Part shown: one piece after another, positions 18,569-27,889 of the stretch
Position numbering within the stretch: position 1 is the stretch's first letter
Layout of the letters: each line of letters starts with the position of its first letter
Source: Pedobacter lusitanus
GTDB taxonomy: Bacteria > Bacteroidota > Bacteroidia > Sphingobacteriales > Sphingobacteriaceae
Reading direction: 5' to 3'
DNA length: 64,000 nucleotides
Assembly (NCBI RefSeq): GCF_040026395.1
Contig: NZ_CP157278.1
Span: forward strand, 5,642,001 to 5,706,000
The notes under the pieces: generated by a model
What the model saw: the letters and a program-made list of their open reading frames with translations, nothing else
What the model was told of the DNA's origin: nothing
Database searches by the model: none
Program-made: the position numbers and the translations under genes

Positions 18569-20893
18569 ATGAAGATAAAAATACTCTGCCTGATACCCTT
18601 ACTGATTTTTCTGACCATATTTAAAATCAATGCGCAAACTAAATACACAATCAGCGGATATGTTAAAGACTCCCGAACGGGAGAACAGCTGATTGGTACA
18701 ACTATTAAAGTGGAGGGAGCAGTAAATCTGTCCACCAGTTCTAATGAATACGGATTCTTTTCACTGACCACACCAGCCGGCAGTTATAAATTACTGATTG
18801 GTTCTGTAGGCTACAACATCGATAGCAGAACTATCAGCCTGGAAAAAAATATGCAGCTTAAGATTGCACTGGTTCCGCAGGATAATAATCTTTCGGAAGT
18901 TGTGATTTCCGGCGCTGCGAGAGATGAGCATGTCAGCTCTGCAAAAATGGGAGTTGAAAAGCTCAGCATGAAAGAGATTGACAGGGTTCCGGTACTTTTT
19001 GGTGAAAGAGATCTGGTTAAGGTGGTACAGCTTTTACCCGGCGTAAAATCAGCTGGTGAAGGAAACAGTGGTTTCTTTGTCAGAGGAGGGGCTGCGGATC
19101 AGAATCTTATTTTACTGGATGAGGCTGTGGTTTATAATCCTTCGCATTTACTGGGTTTCTTTTCTACTTTTAATTCTGATGCGATTAAGGATGTAACCCT
19201 TTATAAGGGAAACACACCTGCACAGTATGGCGGCCGTCTTTCTTCAGTGATGGACGTAAAAATGAATGATGGAAATAACCAGAAATTTAGTGTAAATGGT
19301 GGAATCGGAATTATTGCTTCGAGATTAACCCTTGAAGGCCCTATTGTGAAAAATAAAGGTTCATTTTTAATCAGTGCCAGAAGAACTTATGTGGATGCTT
19401 TTTTAAAAGCCAGCAGTGATACGGTGATTAAAAAGAGTGCGCTTTATTTTTATGATCTGAATCTGAAAGCTAATTATCAGTTTGGTGAAAATGATAAGGT
19501 GTATCTGTCTGGTTATCTTGGACAGGATAAACTCGGACTGGGTGGCTTATTTGGTCTGGACTGGGGAAATAAAACGGGTACTTTAAGATGGAATCACCAG
19601 TTTAGCCCTAAATTATTTTCAAATACTTCACTGATCTATAGTGATTACCGCTATAATATTGATCTGACTAATTCTACTTCTTTTAATGGTTCGATCACTT
19701 CGCAGATCAAGGACTGGAATCTGAAAGAGGAATTCAGCTTTTATCCGAATGCGAATAATACCTGGAAAATGGGGCTGAATTCGGCTTATCATACCATCAA
19801 ACCTGGTCAGTATAGCGGTGATTTTACGCTGGACAGCCAGCCATTTACGCATAGCTGGGAAAATTCGGCTTATGTAAATAATGAATGGAAGGCATCTGAC
19901 CGGCTTAAAATAGAATATGGACTGCGTCTGAGTGCTTTCTCTGTATTGGGTGGTGATAATAATTTCTATAATCTGGATGCTTCGGGAGCAATCGTGGATA
20001 CGCTTCATTATGCGAAGGGCAAAATTGTGAAGACTTATCTGAATCTTGAACCCCGCTTTTCTGCGGCCTATCAGTTAAATACAGTCTCTTCGATGAAAGT
20101 AGCTTTTGCGAGAAATACGCAGTCGCTTCATCAATTGTCTAATTCAGCTACCAGCAGTCCGACAGATAAATGGGTGGCAACGAATAATATTATCAAACCT
20201 GAAACCTCAGATCAGGTTTCTCTGGGATATTTCCGGAATCTGAAAGACAATGCCTATGAGTTTAGCGCAGAGACGTATTATAAGGTCATGAACAACCAGG
20301 TAGACTACAGGGATGGTGCCAATATCAGAAGTAACGACGCAATTGAGCCCCAGCTTTTATTTGGTAAGGGAAGAGCTTACGGAATTGAATTGCTGCTGCG
20401 TAAAAAGACTGGTCGTCTTACCGGATGGATTGGTTATACTTTATCGCGTTCAGAGAAAATGATTGATGGGATCAATGACGGGGAATGGTATGCTGCAAGA
20501 CAGGATCGTACGCATGATATTTCTATCGTAGGTATGTATGAAGTGAATAAAAAATGGTCACTTTCTGCAACTTTCGTTTATTATACGGGGAATGCAGTTT
20601 CTTTCCCAAGCGGAAAATATTATACGGATAATCAGGTGGTTTTTCTGTATACCAAACGGAATGCTTACAGAATGCCGGCTTATCACAGACTGGATCTGAG
20701 TGCTACCTGCAAACTAAGAGAGCGTAAACATTTCTCTTCTGAGCTGGCATTTGGTCTTTATAATGCTTACGGACGTGAAAATGCTTATGCAATTACTTTC
20801 CGTGATAATCCGGATGATCGTTCCCGTACACAGGCGGTACAAACTTCTTTATTCAGATTTGTGCCTTCAATTTCTTACAACTTTAAATTTTAA
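18569..20893 (+). CDS. TonB-dependent receptor with carboxypeptidase-like regulatory domain
   Basis: A 774-residue outer-membrane receptor. A signal peptide (KILCLIPLLIFLTIFKINAQ) is followed by a carboxypeptidase-regulatory-like domain (about 25-110, ISGYVKDSRTGEQLIGTTI), the TonB-box region LSEVVISG, a plug (PVLFGERDLVKVVQLLPGVK, then FFVRGGAADQNLILLDEA) and a barrel ending FRFVPSISYNFKF. This shorter receptor type is normally paired in Bacteroidota with a DUF4249 lipoprotein, which follows here after one base. No SusD is present. The gap of 92 bases to the FHA gene suggests a separate unit. Ligand unknown, perhaps iron chelates or peptides. Confidence 0.93.
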   Translation: MKIKILCLIPLLIFLTIFKINAQTKYTISGYVKDSRTGEQLIGTTIKVEGAVNLSTSSNEYGFFSLTTPAGSYKLLIGSVGYNIDSRTISLEKNMQLKIALVPQDNNLSEVVISGAARDEHVSSAKMGVEKLSMKEIDRVPVLFGERDLVKVVQLLPGVKSAGEGNSGFFVRGGAADQNLILLDEAVVYNPSHLLGFFSTFNSDAIKDVTLYKGNTPAQYGGRLSSVMDVKMNDGNNQKFSVNGGIGIIASRLTLEGPIVKNKGSFLISARRTYVDAFLKASSDTVIKKSALYFYDLNLKANYQFGENDKVYLSGYLGQDKLGLGGLFGLDWGNKTGTLRWNHQFSPKLFSNTSLIYSDYRYNIDLTNSTSFNGSITSQIKDWNLKEEFSFYPNANNTWKMGLNSAYHTIKPGQYSGDFTLDSQPFTHSWENSAYVNNEWKASDRLKIEYGLRLSAFSVLGGDNNFYNLDASGAIVDTLHYAKGKIVKTYLNLEPRFSAAYQLNTVSSMKVAFARNTQSLHQLSNSATSSPTDKWVATNNIIKPETSDQVSLGYFRNLKDNAYEFSAETYYKVMNNQVDYRDGANIRSNDAIEPQLLFGKGRAYGIELLLRKKTGRLTGWIGYTLSRSEKMIDGINDGEWYAARQDRTHDISIVGMYEVNKKWSLSATFVYYTGNAVSFPSGKYYTDNQVVFLYTKRNAYRMPAYHRLDLSATCKLRERKHFSSELAFGLYNAYGRENAYAITFRDNPDDRSRTQAVQTSLFRFVPSISYNFKF

Positions 20894-20894
20894 A

Positions 20895-21707
20895 ATGATG
20901 AAACGCAGTATTAGTGTTTTCTGTTTAGTGATATTGGCAGGTTTATTTAGCGCCTGTGAAAAGGTTATTGATGTTAAACTGGATAGCGCAGCTACCAGAA
21001 TAGTAATTGAAGGGCAGATTACTGCTAATGCAGGACCTTATAAGGTGAGTGTCTCTGAGTCGAAAGACTTTGACGGGGATAATAGTTTCCCGGCCCGTAA
21101 TGATGCAATTGTTGAAATTAAAGATATGACTTCGGGGGTTAGCGAAACGCTGGTGAATAAGAGCGCAGGTGTTTATGAAACAAGTTCAATGCAGGGAGTT
21201 GGTGGTCATACTTACCAGATGACGGTCAGGTTAAGTGGTAAAACTTATATCGCAACGTCTACCATGCCGTTAAAGGCAATCAAAGTGGATAAGCTTTATG
21301 CGAAACGTTTTGACCTGGACGCTGATAAGATTTTTATGGTGCCTGAATATACTGATCCTGTTGGTAAGGGTAATTATTACCGGATCAGACAATGGGTAAA
21401 TAATGTTTTGGTGAAAGGTTCTTTTGTGAGAGATGATGATGCAACTGATGGCAGAACTTATAATAACCAGCTTTATTATGAAACGGATGCAAAGTTTGGA
21501 AACCCGCTGATTAATAATGGTGACCTGATGACAGTTGAACTGCAGTGTATTGATAAGGGAGCTTATACTTATTACAGGACACTGAATACAACTACGGGTC
21601 AGGAGGGGGATACGCCTGCAAATCCGATCAGCAATATTTCTGGTGGCGCTTTAGGAGTGTTTAATGCTTGTCAGTCTACCAATATAACTTCTATAGCTAA
21701 ATTTTAA
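20895..21707 (+). CDS. DUF4249-family lipoprotein
   Basis: A 270-residue lipoprotein. The start is placed at ATG 20895, one base after the receptor stop, giving a normal signal peptide and lipobox (LFSAC, Cys21); the frame is open further upstream inside the receptor gene, but that part is not credible. The mature protein begins EKVIDVKLDSAATRIVIEG and is beta-rich (GQITANAGPYKVSVSESKDF), the pattern of DUF4249. These proteins accompany short TonB receptors and probably act as their surface partner; the biochemical role is not known. Confidence 0.9.
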   Translation: MMKRSISVFCLVILAGLFSACEKVIDVKLDSAATRIVIEGQITANAGPYKVSVSESKDFDGDNSFPARNDAIVEIKDMTSGVSETLVNKSAGVYETSSMQGVGGHTYQMTVRLSGKTYIATSTMPLKAIKVDKLYAKRFDLDADKIFMVPEYTDPVGKGNYYRIRQWVNNVLVKGSFVRDDDATDGRTYNNQLYYETDAKFGNPLINNGDLMTVELQCIDKGAYTYYRTLNTTTGQEGDTPANPISNISGGALGVFNACQSTNITSIAKF

Positions 21708-21756
21708 TTGTAATTTCGCAGCACAGACTAATGTCTGTTATTATAATTGTAAAGAA

Positions 21757-22434
21757 ATGGATAAGTCTGAAGTTGAACAGGTATTAATCACAGTGAAGTC
21801 GGGAACGGAAGAAGCACTGAATATAAAAATTTATAAGAATGGAATTCTTGCCCGCAGAGGCTGCGGAGGATTACCGGGAGTTAAAATCTCGGGGATGAGC
21901 TTTACTGGTGATTCTGTTTATTTTGATAAACTGATGAACAGTGTCTCTCAGCAGGTGCTTGACCAGAATGTGAACCATGAGGAAAAAATTATCACGGGTT
22001 CACTGGAATATCTGGTCGCTTTTTATGGGGTAAGCAGTAATGGTGATAAAGGGGAAAGAGCGGAATGGACCAAGTCTTCTGCACTGAGGTTTTTTATGGA
22101 TGAAGGTACAAGCTTCAGACATAATTTACTGGGTTTTGTTGACGGATTGGCCATTGAAGCAATGAAACTGACAGATTCATGGTACTTTGATATCATGATG
22201 GCAGGACTGGAAAAAATGAAGTCGAAATCACTGCCGGAACAGACACTGGCCACATCTCCGAAAACTGAAGAAGCCCTGCAACAGGATTTTCAAAATTATT
22301 TTGAACAGGTAAGTAAGAAGGATCTGGCAGGTTTTGCTGAGGGAAAGGTTTATGAGAGTGAAAGTGGGGTGGGACACAGGTTGAGTTTTGTGGGGGATGA
22401 CAAGTCGATTACCTACAAGTTTACCGTCTCTTAG
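21757..22434 (+). CDS. Hypothetical protein, 225 residues
   Basis: I do not recognise this protein. It has no signal peptide or transmembrane helix. The N-terminal 75 residues look like a beta-rich domain (QVLITVKSGTEEALNIKIYK, then ARRGCGGLPGVKISGMSF). The middle is helical with aromatic residues (SLEYLVAFYG, SWYFDIMMAGLEKMK), and a C-terminal beta hairpin ends YKFTVS. It starts 49 bases after the DUF4249 gene in the same direction and ends just before a strong hairpin, so it may be the last gene of the receptor unit. Codon use and length support a real gene. Confidence 0.75.
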   Translation: MDKSEVEQVLITVKSGTEEALNIKIYKNGILARRGCGGLPGVKISGMSFTGDSVYFDKLMNSVSQQVLDQNVNHEEKIITGSLEYLVAFYGVSSNGDKGERAEWTKSSALRFFMDEGTSFRHNLLGFVDGLAIEAMKLTDSWYFDIMMAGLEKMKSKSLPEQTLATSPKTEEALQQDFQNYFEQVSKKDLAGFAEGKVYESESGVGHRLSFVGDDKSITYKFTVS

Positions 22435-22446
22435 TTCAAGGGGAAA

Positions 22447-22526
22447 TAAAAAAAACCACTACCCTGTTTCAGTCGACGTTCATTTAAAAATGAACAATGC
22501 CTGAAACAGGGTAGTGGTTTTTTTTT
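22447..22526. terminator. Bidirectional terminator with nested hairpin
   Basis: Arms of 20 or more bases (ACCACTACCCTGTTTCAG pairing with CTGAAACAGGGTAGTGGT) are flanked by A and T tracts, and a second inverted repeat (GTTCATTT/AAATGAAC) sits inside the loop at 22478-22495. A/T tracts on both sides allow termination of the plus-strand gene ending at 22434 and of minus-strand transcription through the repeat gene. Confidence 0.85.
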
Positions 22527-22857
22527 ATTTCTCTAAACTGGCGATTTGGTGGATTTGCTGGTTTGCTATTTGGTTTACTTGTTGGATTGTTATTTGGTTT
22601 ACTTGTTGATTTGCTATTTGGTTTACTTGTTGGTTTGCTATTTGGTTTACTTGTTGGTTTGCTATTTGGTTTACTTGCTGATTTGCTATTTGGTTTACTT
22701 GTTGGTTTGCTATTTGGTTTACTTGCTGATTTGCTATTTGGTTTACTTGTTGGTTTGCTATTTGGTTTACTTGTTGGATTGTTATTTGGTTTAATTGCTG
22801 GTTTGCTATTTGGTTTACTTGTTGATTTGCTATTTGGTCAGCTATTTGACGAAGCAT
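22525..22857 (-). CDS. Gln/Asn-rich octapeptide-repeat protein
   Basis: A 110-residue frame downstream of the helicase on the same strand (77-base gap). After MLRQIADQ it consists almost entirely of the octapeptide VNQIANQQ, about 12 copies, then IHQIASLEK. The frame is encoded by the 24-bp minisatellite. Two observations favour it over the two other open frames on the opposite strand. The commonest copy-to-copy variants (AAC to AAT, CAA to CAG) are silent here but change Gly/Val to Asp/Ala on the plus strand, and the stop is followed at once by a hairpin with a T-tract. Very high Gln/Asn content suggests an assembly-prone protein. Function unknown. Confidence 0.45.
   Translation of the reverse strand: MLRQIADQIANQQVNQIANQQLNQITIQQVNQIANQQVNQIANQQVNQIANQQVNQIANQQVNQIANQQVNQIANQQVNQIANQQVNQITIQQVNQIANQQIHQIASLEK
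22562..22825. repeat. 24-bp minisatellite, 11 tandem units
   Basis: Eleven contiguous 24-base units of the type TTTGCTATTTGG + TTTACTTGTTGG. Variants are confined to a few positions (TTTG/ATTG, GTTGG/GTTGA/GCTGA, one TTAATT), with degenerate partial units on both sides (22539-22561 and 22826-22849). A period divisible by three keeps several frames open. There are no spacers, so it is not a CRISPR. Near identity of the units implies recent slippage or recombination, so copy number probably varies between strains. Confidence 0.92.
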
Positions 22858-22933
22858 GGTGGGCTAACCATTGGCTTGTTTACCGGATTGCTTAATGATC
22901 ATAGATGATGATTTTTGAATAGCTTCTTTTTGA

Positions 22934-25900
22934 TTAACTGAAAAGCTCAATCAGATCGCTTTTTGAAAGGGACTTCAACAGGGAGGTATCGGTCTTGATG
23001 ATGTCGCTAACCAACCCTCGTTTTGTTTCCTGAAGCTTCATGATCTTTTCCTCAATAGTATCAGGACAGATTAATCTGATAGCTACGACGTTTTTTTTCT
23101 GACCGATACGATAACATCGGTCGATAGCCTGGTTCTCTACAGCTGGGTTCCACCAGGGATCTACCAGGTATACGTAATCGGCTTCGGTTAGATTCAGACC
23201 GGTTCCGCCAGCCTTTAAGCTGATCAGGAAAATGCGGATGTTCTCGTTTTTCTGAAAGCTCTCTACACGCTTTTCCCGGTTCGTAGTTTTACCGCTCAGG
23301 TATTCAAAAGGGATATCCTTATGCTCCAGTTCCTTTTTAATCAGGTCAAGCATAGAGACAAACTGAGAGAATATCAGGATCTTATGCTGCGGGGCATGAC
23401 TATCTATCTCTTCCATCAGGGTAGCAATCTTAGAAGAGCTCGCCGCATGAAGAAGATTATCGTTAAGCAACGCCGGTGAGTTACAGATCTGTCTGAGCTG
23501 GGTAAGGCCCTTCAGGATATGTAAGGTATGACTCTCCGAATGCTCATCTTTCCCGGACTGAAGAAATTGCTTATACTCTTCCCGGCAGGCATCATATGCT
23601 TTTTTCTGGGCAGTCCCCATCTCACAGTAAATGACCATTTCTGTTTTGTCCGGAAGCTCTGTGGCAACTTCTTTTTTCGTTCTGCGCAGGATAAAAGGAC
23701 TTACCTTTTTTCTGAGATTTTTAGCTGCTTTTGTATCCTTGAATTTATCTATCGGTGAAGAATATTGTTCTCTGAAATGTTGTTTGCTGCCAAGTAATCC
23801 CGGACAGGCAAAGGAAAGCTGGCCATAGAGGTCAAAGGTATTATTCTCTATCGGCGTACCGGTAATGGCAATCTTATTCCTCGACTGTAAAAGACGTACT
23901 GCATTGTAACGTAAGGAGTCAGGATTTTTTATCGTTTGTGACTCATCAAGGAAAATATAATTAAAGAAGTATTTCTTCAGCCACGCTATATCGTAAAGTA
24001 AGGTGCCATAGGAAGTAAGGATAATCTCATAACCACTAAAGTCTTCATGATCTTTTATTCTGTCCGCACCGTAAATGGTGTGTACTTTAATATCGGGCGC
24101 AAATCTGGCTATTTCGGCCTGCCAGTTAAAGATCAGGGTAGTGGGTACAACAATAAGATTGGTATTCTGCTTTGTCTTTTCACGCTGCGAAAGGATAAAT
24201 GCTATAATCTGAATGGTTTTCCCAAGCCCCATGTCATCGGCAAGACAACCTCCGAAATTAAATTCATCCAGAAAATTTAACCAGTTAAGCCCCTCTTTCT
24301 GATAATCACGAAGGGTCGCGTTTAAGGCTGCAGGAACTTCTACTTTTTCAATGTTCTTAAAATCTGCTATTTTAGCTTTATAGGCAGATAACTCGAGTTT
24401 TACAGCCGCTGAGAGGATTTCCTCCTGGTACAGGTCCGTAATCTCCGTAAAGTTTACTCTCGGGGTACGGACTGACTCATCCACAACCTCCCCGGCATTG
24501 AAATATTTGGTCAGCCGGTCTATCCATTCCTGCGGCAGTATACCCATGGTACCATCACCAAGTTTGACAAATTTACTTTTATTCCTTATGGACCTGTGCA
24601 GATGTTTAAGCGGAACGTGCTGCTTACCAAAGGTAACTTCAAAAGTCGTGTCAAACCAGTTTAATCCACTGTTTACTGCGATATTGATTTTTGCTTTGTT
24701 TGGGTTGATATTATTGTTTTTGAGTTGATTGAAACCCAATACGGTTATGTCCTGCTGATGCCATTCTTCAAAGGCTGCCAAAAACCAGCCTTCATTGAGG
24801 AAACGTTTTCTATGGAGGTAAAAACAGTCTTTGTCCAGCTGCTCTTCAAAGTGTGGGTGCTGTCTGCTCAGAGAGGACAGAAACTGAAGCTCTGTTGCTG
24901 TATCCCGGGTTACCGTAAATACATTACCGGCATGATCTGCAGCGTGGATCTGTTTCCTGGACAATACCGGAACTTCAACTGCACCATATCTCATCACTGG
25001 TGTAATCAGTACATAATTTTCAGAATCAGACAGATAAATGATTTTTTCTGTTGACTGATCAAAATGGGTCTCCTTTAACTGTTCATGGGTCGCTGGTTTC
25101 AAATAGGAATAGTTAATATGGATCTTATTCTCCAGCTTAGAAAGAATGTCTTCTTTGAATTCACCAAATTTAGACTCATGGATAACCAGGTGATTATTAT
25201 TCTGCCGGAAAAAATCAACTACTTTGATAAAATCTGGATTGTCAATGAGATACATTGTACCGTTGTAAAAGATGAAATAGCTGAATTTGATATTCAGTAA
25301 CTTCAAATCATAAGTTTTTTCTTCTAAAATAAGCTCGCCGGAAATGGTATAAAAACCATTGGTCAGATTAACAGCGAGACGAATGTCTATATGCAGGTTT
25401 TTAAGCTGTACCGGGATAATTGAACTGACAGTCAGGTTAGGTGAAATATTCGGGTCATGATAAAAGACGTCGAGGTTAAGCGGGTTTTTTACTAGTGCTT
25501 TTAATCCGTTAATATCGGCATCTGCCTGCGCAGTTTCGTAATTTTGCTGGAACCGGGAAACCGCGGTAAAGAATTTCAATTCTTCAGGTTTCTCTGTTGC
25601 CCAGATATAATCCATCGCATTTAACTGATTCAGCGGATTTCTTATTTTACCTGTACTGGTTAAGGCACAGGCTAAAAAATCGGCCTGAAAATGCGAATAA
25701 TAACGATGTTGCTTTAAGACCAGGATTTTTTTGATTCCGTCTTCCTGGCTATAGTGCTTTAAAAACGGGAGAGCTGTTTTGGGCAAAAGAAACTCTTTCA
25801 GGAGCTCGTTTCTCTCTTTGGTAACAGGCAAAAGATCTTTGATCACTGGTGTGATTTCAAAACTTTTATTGCCGTATTCAATGATAAATAAGTCATCCGG

Positions 25901-26320
25901 ACTTTCATTCTCCAAACCATAGGCCACTGCAAATGATCTTATCTTCTCATGTCTTAGTCTGCTGTCAAAAAATACACGGAGTTCGGGACGTTCAACGATA
26001 TTAAATAAAACCTGCATCTGATGTTCACACAATCTATTTTTACCGGCAACGCAGCGACAGGACAAAATCAGATCGTTTTGATGCAGACGAATATCCACCT
26101 GCGGAAACTTAATGGAACTGTTATGCTGCTCAAAAGAGGCATAACCTATAGAAATATGCTGAGGTATTAAATTAAAATAACCCGGAGCTGTAATATCGGC
26201 CGGACCTGAACTGTGTTTTAATATAAAAACGGTATTGAACTGAGCTGGTTCGAAATCACTGATTATATAGGTGTCAGGTGCGTTTTTAGCAGTTTCAAAT
26301 AGGTTTGGGATGTCAGCCAT
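22934..26320 (-). CDS. SNF2-family helicase with N-terminal SWIM zinc finger
   Basis: A protein of 1128 residues from ATG 26320; a GTG at 26350 is the alternative. A SWIM zinc-binding motif CxCx7CxH lies at C88, C90, C98 and H100. The SNF2 ATPase core is in the C-terminal half: DDMGLGKTIQ (Walker A), DESQ in place of DEAH, ITGTPIENN (motif III), then SLKAGGTGLNL and DPWWNPAVENQAIDRCYRIG (motifs V-VI). Such bacterial Rad54/RapA-like translocases act on DNA-protein or RNA polymerase complexes. It stands alone apart from the repeat gene that follows it. The exact role is unknown. Confidence 0.93.
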   Translation of the reverse strand: MADIPNLFETAKNAPDTYIISDFEPAQFNTVFILKHSSGPADITAPGYFNLIPQHISIGYASFEQHNSSIKFPQVDIRLHQNDLILSCRCVAGKNRLCEHQMQVLFNIVERPELRVFFDSRLRHEKIRSFAVAYGLENESPDDLFIIEYGNKSFEITPVIKDLLPVTKERNELLKEFLLPKTALPFLKHYSQEDGIKKILVLKQHRYYSHFQADFLACALTSTGKIRNPLNQLNAMDYIWATEKPEELKFFTAVSRFQQNYETAQADADINGLKALVKNPLNLDVFYHDPNISPNLTVSSIIPVQLKNLHIDIRLAVNLTNGFYTISGELILEEKTYDLKLLNIKFSYFIFYNGTMYLIDNPDFIKVVDFFRQNNNHLVIHESKFGEFKEDILSKLENKIHINYSYLKPATHEQLKETHFDQSTEKIIYLSDSENYVLITPVMRYGAVEVPVLSRKQIHAADHAGNVFTVTRDTATELQFLSSLSRQHPHFEEQLDKDCFYLHRKRFLNEGWFLAAFEEWHQQDITVLGFNQLKNNNINPNKAKINIAVNSGLNWFDTTFEVTFGKQHVPLKHLHRSIRNKSKFVKLGDGTMGILPQEWIDRLTKYFNAGEVVDESVRTPRVNFTEITDLYQEEILSAAVKLELSAYKAKIADFKNIEKVEVPAALNATLRDYQKEGLNWLNFLDEFNFGGCLADDMGLGKTIQIIAFILSQREKTKQNTNLIVVPTTLIFNWQAEIARFAPDIKVHTIYGADRIKDHEDFSGYEIILTSYGTLLYDIAWLKKYFFNYIFLDESQTIKNPDSLRYNAVRLLQSRNKIAITGTPIENNTFDLYGQLSFACPGLLGSKQHFREQYSSPIDKFKDTKAAKNLRKKVSPFILRRTKKEVATELPDKTEMVIYCEMGTAQKKAYDACREEYKQFLQSGKDEHSESHTLHILKGLTQLRQICNSPALLNDNLLHAASSSKIATLMEEIDSHAPQHKILIFSQFVSMLDLIKKELEHKDIPFEYLSGKTTNREKRVESFQKNENIRIFLISLKAGGTGLNLTEADYVYLVDPWWNPAVENQAIDRCYRIGQKKNVVAIRLICPDTIEEKIMKLQETKRGLVSDIIKTDTSLLKSLSKSDLIELFS

Positions 26321-26498
26321 AGTGAGATGGCTAAAGATACTTCTTTCCACTGAATGACTAAAATAAGAGAAAGAATAAAAATATTTAAAATAAATACTAC
26401 TATTTCAGTAGACATTATTATATTTGCTGTCAGTAACAAAGTTCTGAACGAAATTATTAGAGAAAAACAAGCTGGAAAAGCTTTTCTCGCAGAAAAGT

Positions 26499-26569
26499 AG
26501 TCATGTGGCCGAGTGGTTAGGTGTGGGTCTGCAAAACCTTTAACGGCGGTTCGAATCCGCCCATGACGT
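26499..26569 (+). tRNA. tRNA-Cys (anticodon GCA)
   Basis: A cloverleaf can be folded: acceptor AGTCATG/CATGACG, D arm GCC...GGT with GAGTGGTTA in the loop, anticodon loop CTGCAAA with GCA at 26531-26533, T arm GGCGG TTCGAAT CCGCC, and discriminator T73 as expected for tRNA-Cys. CA follows but no complete CCA is encoded. The first pair would be A1:G72, a mismatch, and the anticodon stem also has a U-U end pair. It lies 178 bases upstream of the helicase start on the opposite strand. Confidence 0.9.
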
Positions 26570-26632
26570 CAATTGTAATGTTAAGCATTACGCTGGTACT
26601 TGATTTTGGTTAGATCTAAGTTTTGTTTTGTT

Positions 26633-26662
26633 GATACTCCAGGTTGGATGACCTGGAGTATC
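26633..26662 (+). terminator. Hairpin downstream of tRNA-Cys
   Basis: A perfect 12-bp stem (GATACTCCAGGT / ACCTGGAGTATC) with a 6-base loop, starting 63 bases after the tRNA. T-rich sequence lies before and not after it, so termination is plausible but not certain. Confidence 0.5.
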
Positions 26663-26897
26663 TTAGTTTAGAGGGGAGGGGTAATAGCTTTTGTTTTTAT
26701 TCAATCCGTATTATCACTGCTAAAACGAAATAATTAAACCGGCCATATGTCAATGTTTGTGTAAGTAAAGAAGTCGTTGGCGTAATAATATTTTAAGATC
26801 AAATAGTCTTTCATACATTTAGCGTTAAGCTCGGTTAATCAAGTTGGTCATTACTTCTTGCATTCAATCTTGCTCTCAAATTGGTGTGTTTGATATA

Positions 26898-26925
26898 CTA
26901 AAGGGGAATCTCGGTTCCCCTTTAG
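26898..26925 (+). terminator. Hairpin in tRNA-sigma intergenic region
   Basis: A perfect 11-bp stem (CTAAAGGGGAA / TTCCCCTTTAG) with a 6-base loop, followed by TTATTTAC. It resembles an intrinsic terminator and could end a small RNA starting after 26662. Confidence 0.5.
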
Positions 26926-27215
26926 TTATTTACAGGAATTCCCGTTTCTCTTTATCCTGATTTGCTCATCACCCGGAATACTAAATCATTATATCCTCAT
27001 TTTGTTTATGATTTTATGCAATAAGGAAAGAATTGTGTATGCATTTGGGGACATTTGTCTTTATTGTGTTAATTTCTAAATACAACATATATATGTGTTT
27101 TTTGAAATTAATTCCCTTAATGAGCTATTGTTAAACGGATTTCCGATAAATTAGACACTTTTATGGTATGCACTTTGAGATTGTGTTTATGTAAAACCAG
27201 AAAAAAATAAACAAT

Positions 27216-27743
27216 ATGAGTAGCAACGATTTTAATCTTCGACTTTATAGTTTCAAGGATTCTTTACAGTCATTCGCTATTTCTTTTACCCGGGATTTAG
27301 ATGATGCTAATGACCTGGTACAGGATACAATGTTAAAAGCTATTAATTACTCCAGTCATTTTAAGGAAGGAACAAATTTCAAAGCCTGGTTGTTCACTAT
27401 AATGAAAAATACCTTCATTAATAACTACCGCAGGGCTACAAGAACCAATTTAATTATGTCTGTAACAGATGAAATTACTTCAGATAAGTTGCACTATAGT
27501 GCATCGGTAAATGACGGTAACGGTAAATTTATTATGGAAGATGTTCATAAAGCACTTTCGAAATTACAACCTGAATATTATACTCCATTTTTAAAGTACT
27601 TTGAAGGATTTAAATACCATGAAATTGCAGATCAGTTAAAAATCCCGATCGGAACTGTCAAAACAAGAATACATATCGCCAGACAACTATTGAAAAAGAG
27701 TCTGAAAATGTATAATGATAACTTTATGCAAAAAGATCTTTAA
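27216..27743 (+). CDS. Stand-alone ECF sigma factor
   Basis: A 175-residue ECF sigma factor. Region 2 is DLDDANDLVQDTMLKAINY (about 27-45) followed by NFKAWLFTIMKNTFINNYRR; region 4 is YHEIADQLKIPIGTVKTRIH (about 137-156). No anti-sigma gene is adjacent: a terminator follows and the next gene encodes a DUF1345 membrane protein. It resembles the EcfG/SigR-like stress sigma factors common in Sphingobacteriaceae more than FecI, since there is no FecR or SusC nearby. The start is ATG 27216, with region 2 beginning at the usual distance. Confidence 0.93.
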   Translation: MSSNDFNLRLYSFKDSLQSFAISFTRDLDDANDLVQDTMLKAINYSSHFKEGTNFKAWLFTIMKNTFINNYRRATRTNLIMSVTDEITSDKLHYSASVNDGNGKFIMEDVHKALSKLQPEYYTPFLKYFEGFKYHEIADQLKIPIGTVKTRIHIARQLLKKSLKMYNDNFMQKDL

Positions 27744-27809
27744 AATCAGGAGGTTATAAAGAAAAGCGCGGATTTGTTATAGTCTCTCGATTATTGATGT
27801 TGTGTGAAT

Positions 27810-27842
27810 AAAAGCAGCTACTCCTTTGCTGCTTTTATTTTT
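27810..27842 (+). terminator. Rho-independent terminator after ECF sigma gene
   Basis: A 9-bp stem (AAAAGCAGC / GCTGCTTTT) with a 9-base loop followed by ATTTTT. Confidence 0.8.
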
Positions 27843-27889
27843 AATTTGATTACAATTGTGTATTCATTTTAAACTCGTTTATCCTCTCT

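Larger units (their letters stand above)
26572..27215. other. Long intergenic region with two hairpins
   Basis: No gene is visible in these 644 bases. Two perfect hairpins stand out, at 26633-26662 and 26898-26925, listed separately. The stretch between them could hold a small RNA, since one hairpin follows the tRNA and the second ends about 290 bases before the ECF sigma gene. The last 200 bases are AT-rich and probably contain the sigma-gene promoter, though no exact TAnnTTTG box is found. Confidence 0.5.

Noticed and set aside
19628..20008. 126-codon minus-strand frame inside the TonB receptor gene
   Set aside because: It lies wholly antisense to a clear receptor gene and its protein looks like a shadow (Ile/Thr/Arg-rich, no family).
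22562..22825. CRISPR array
   Set aside because: The units are contiguous 24-mers without spacers and no cas genes are near.
22546..22895. Two plus-strand open frames over the minisatellite with Leu/Val/Gly/Phe-rich repeats
   Set aside because: Copy variants change amino acids in these frames (Gly to Asp, Val to Ala), and the sequence is a by-product of a 24-bp period. The minus-strand frame is the better candidate.
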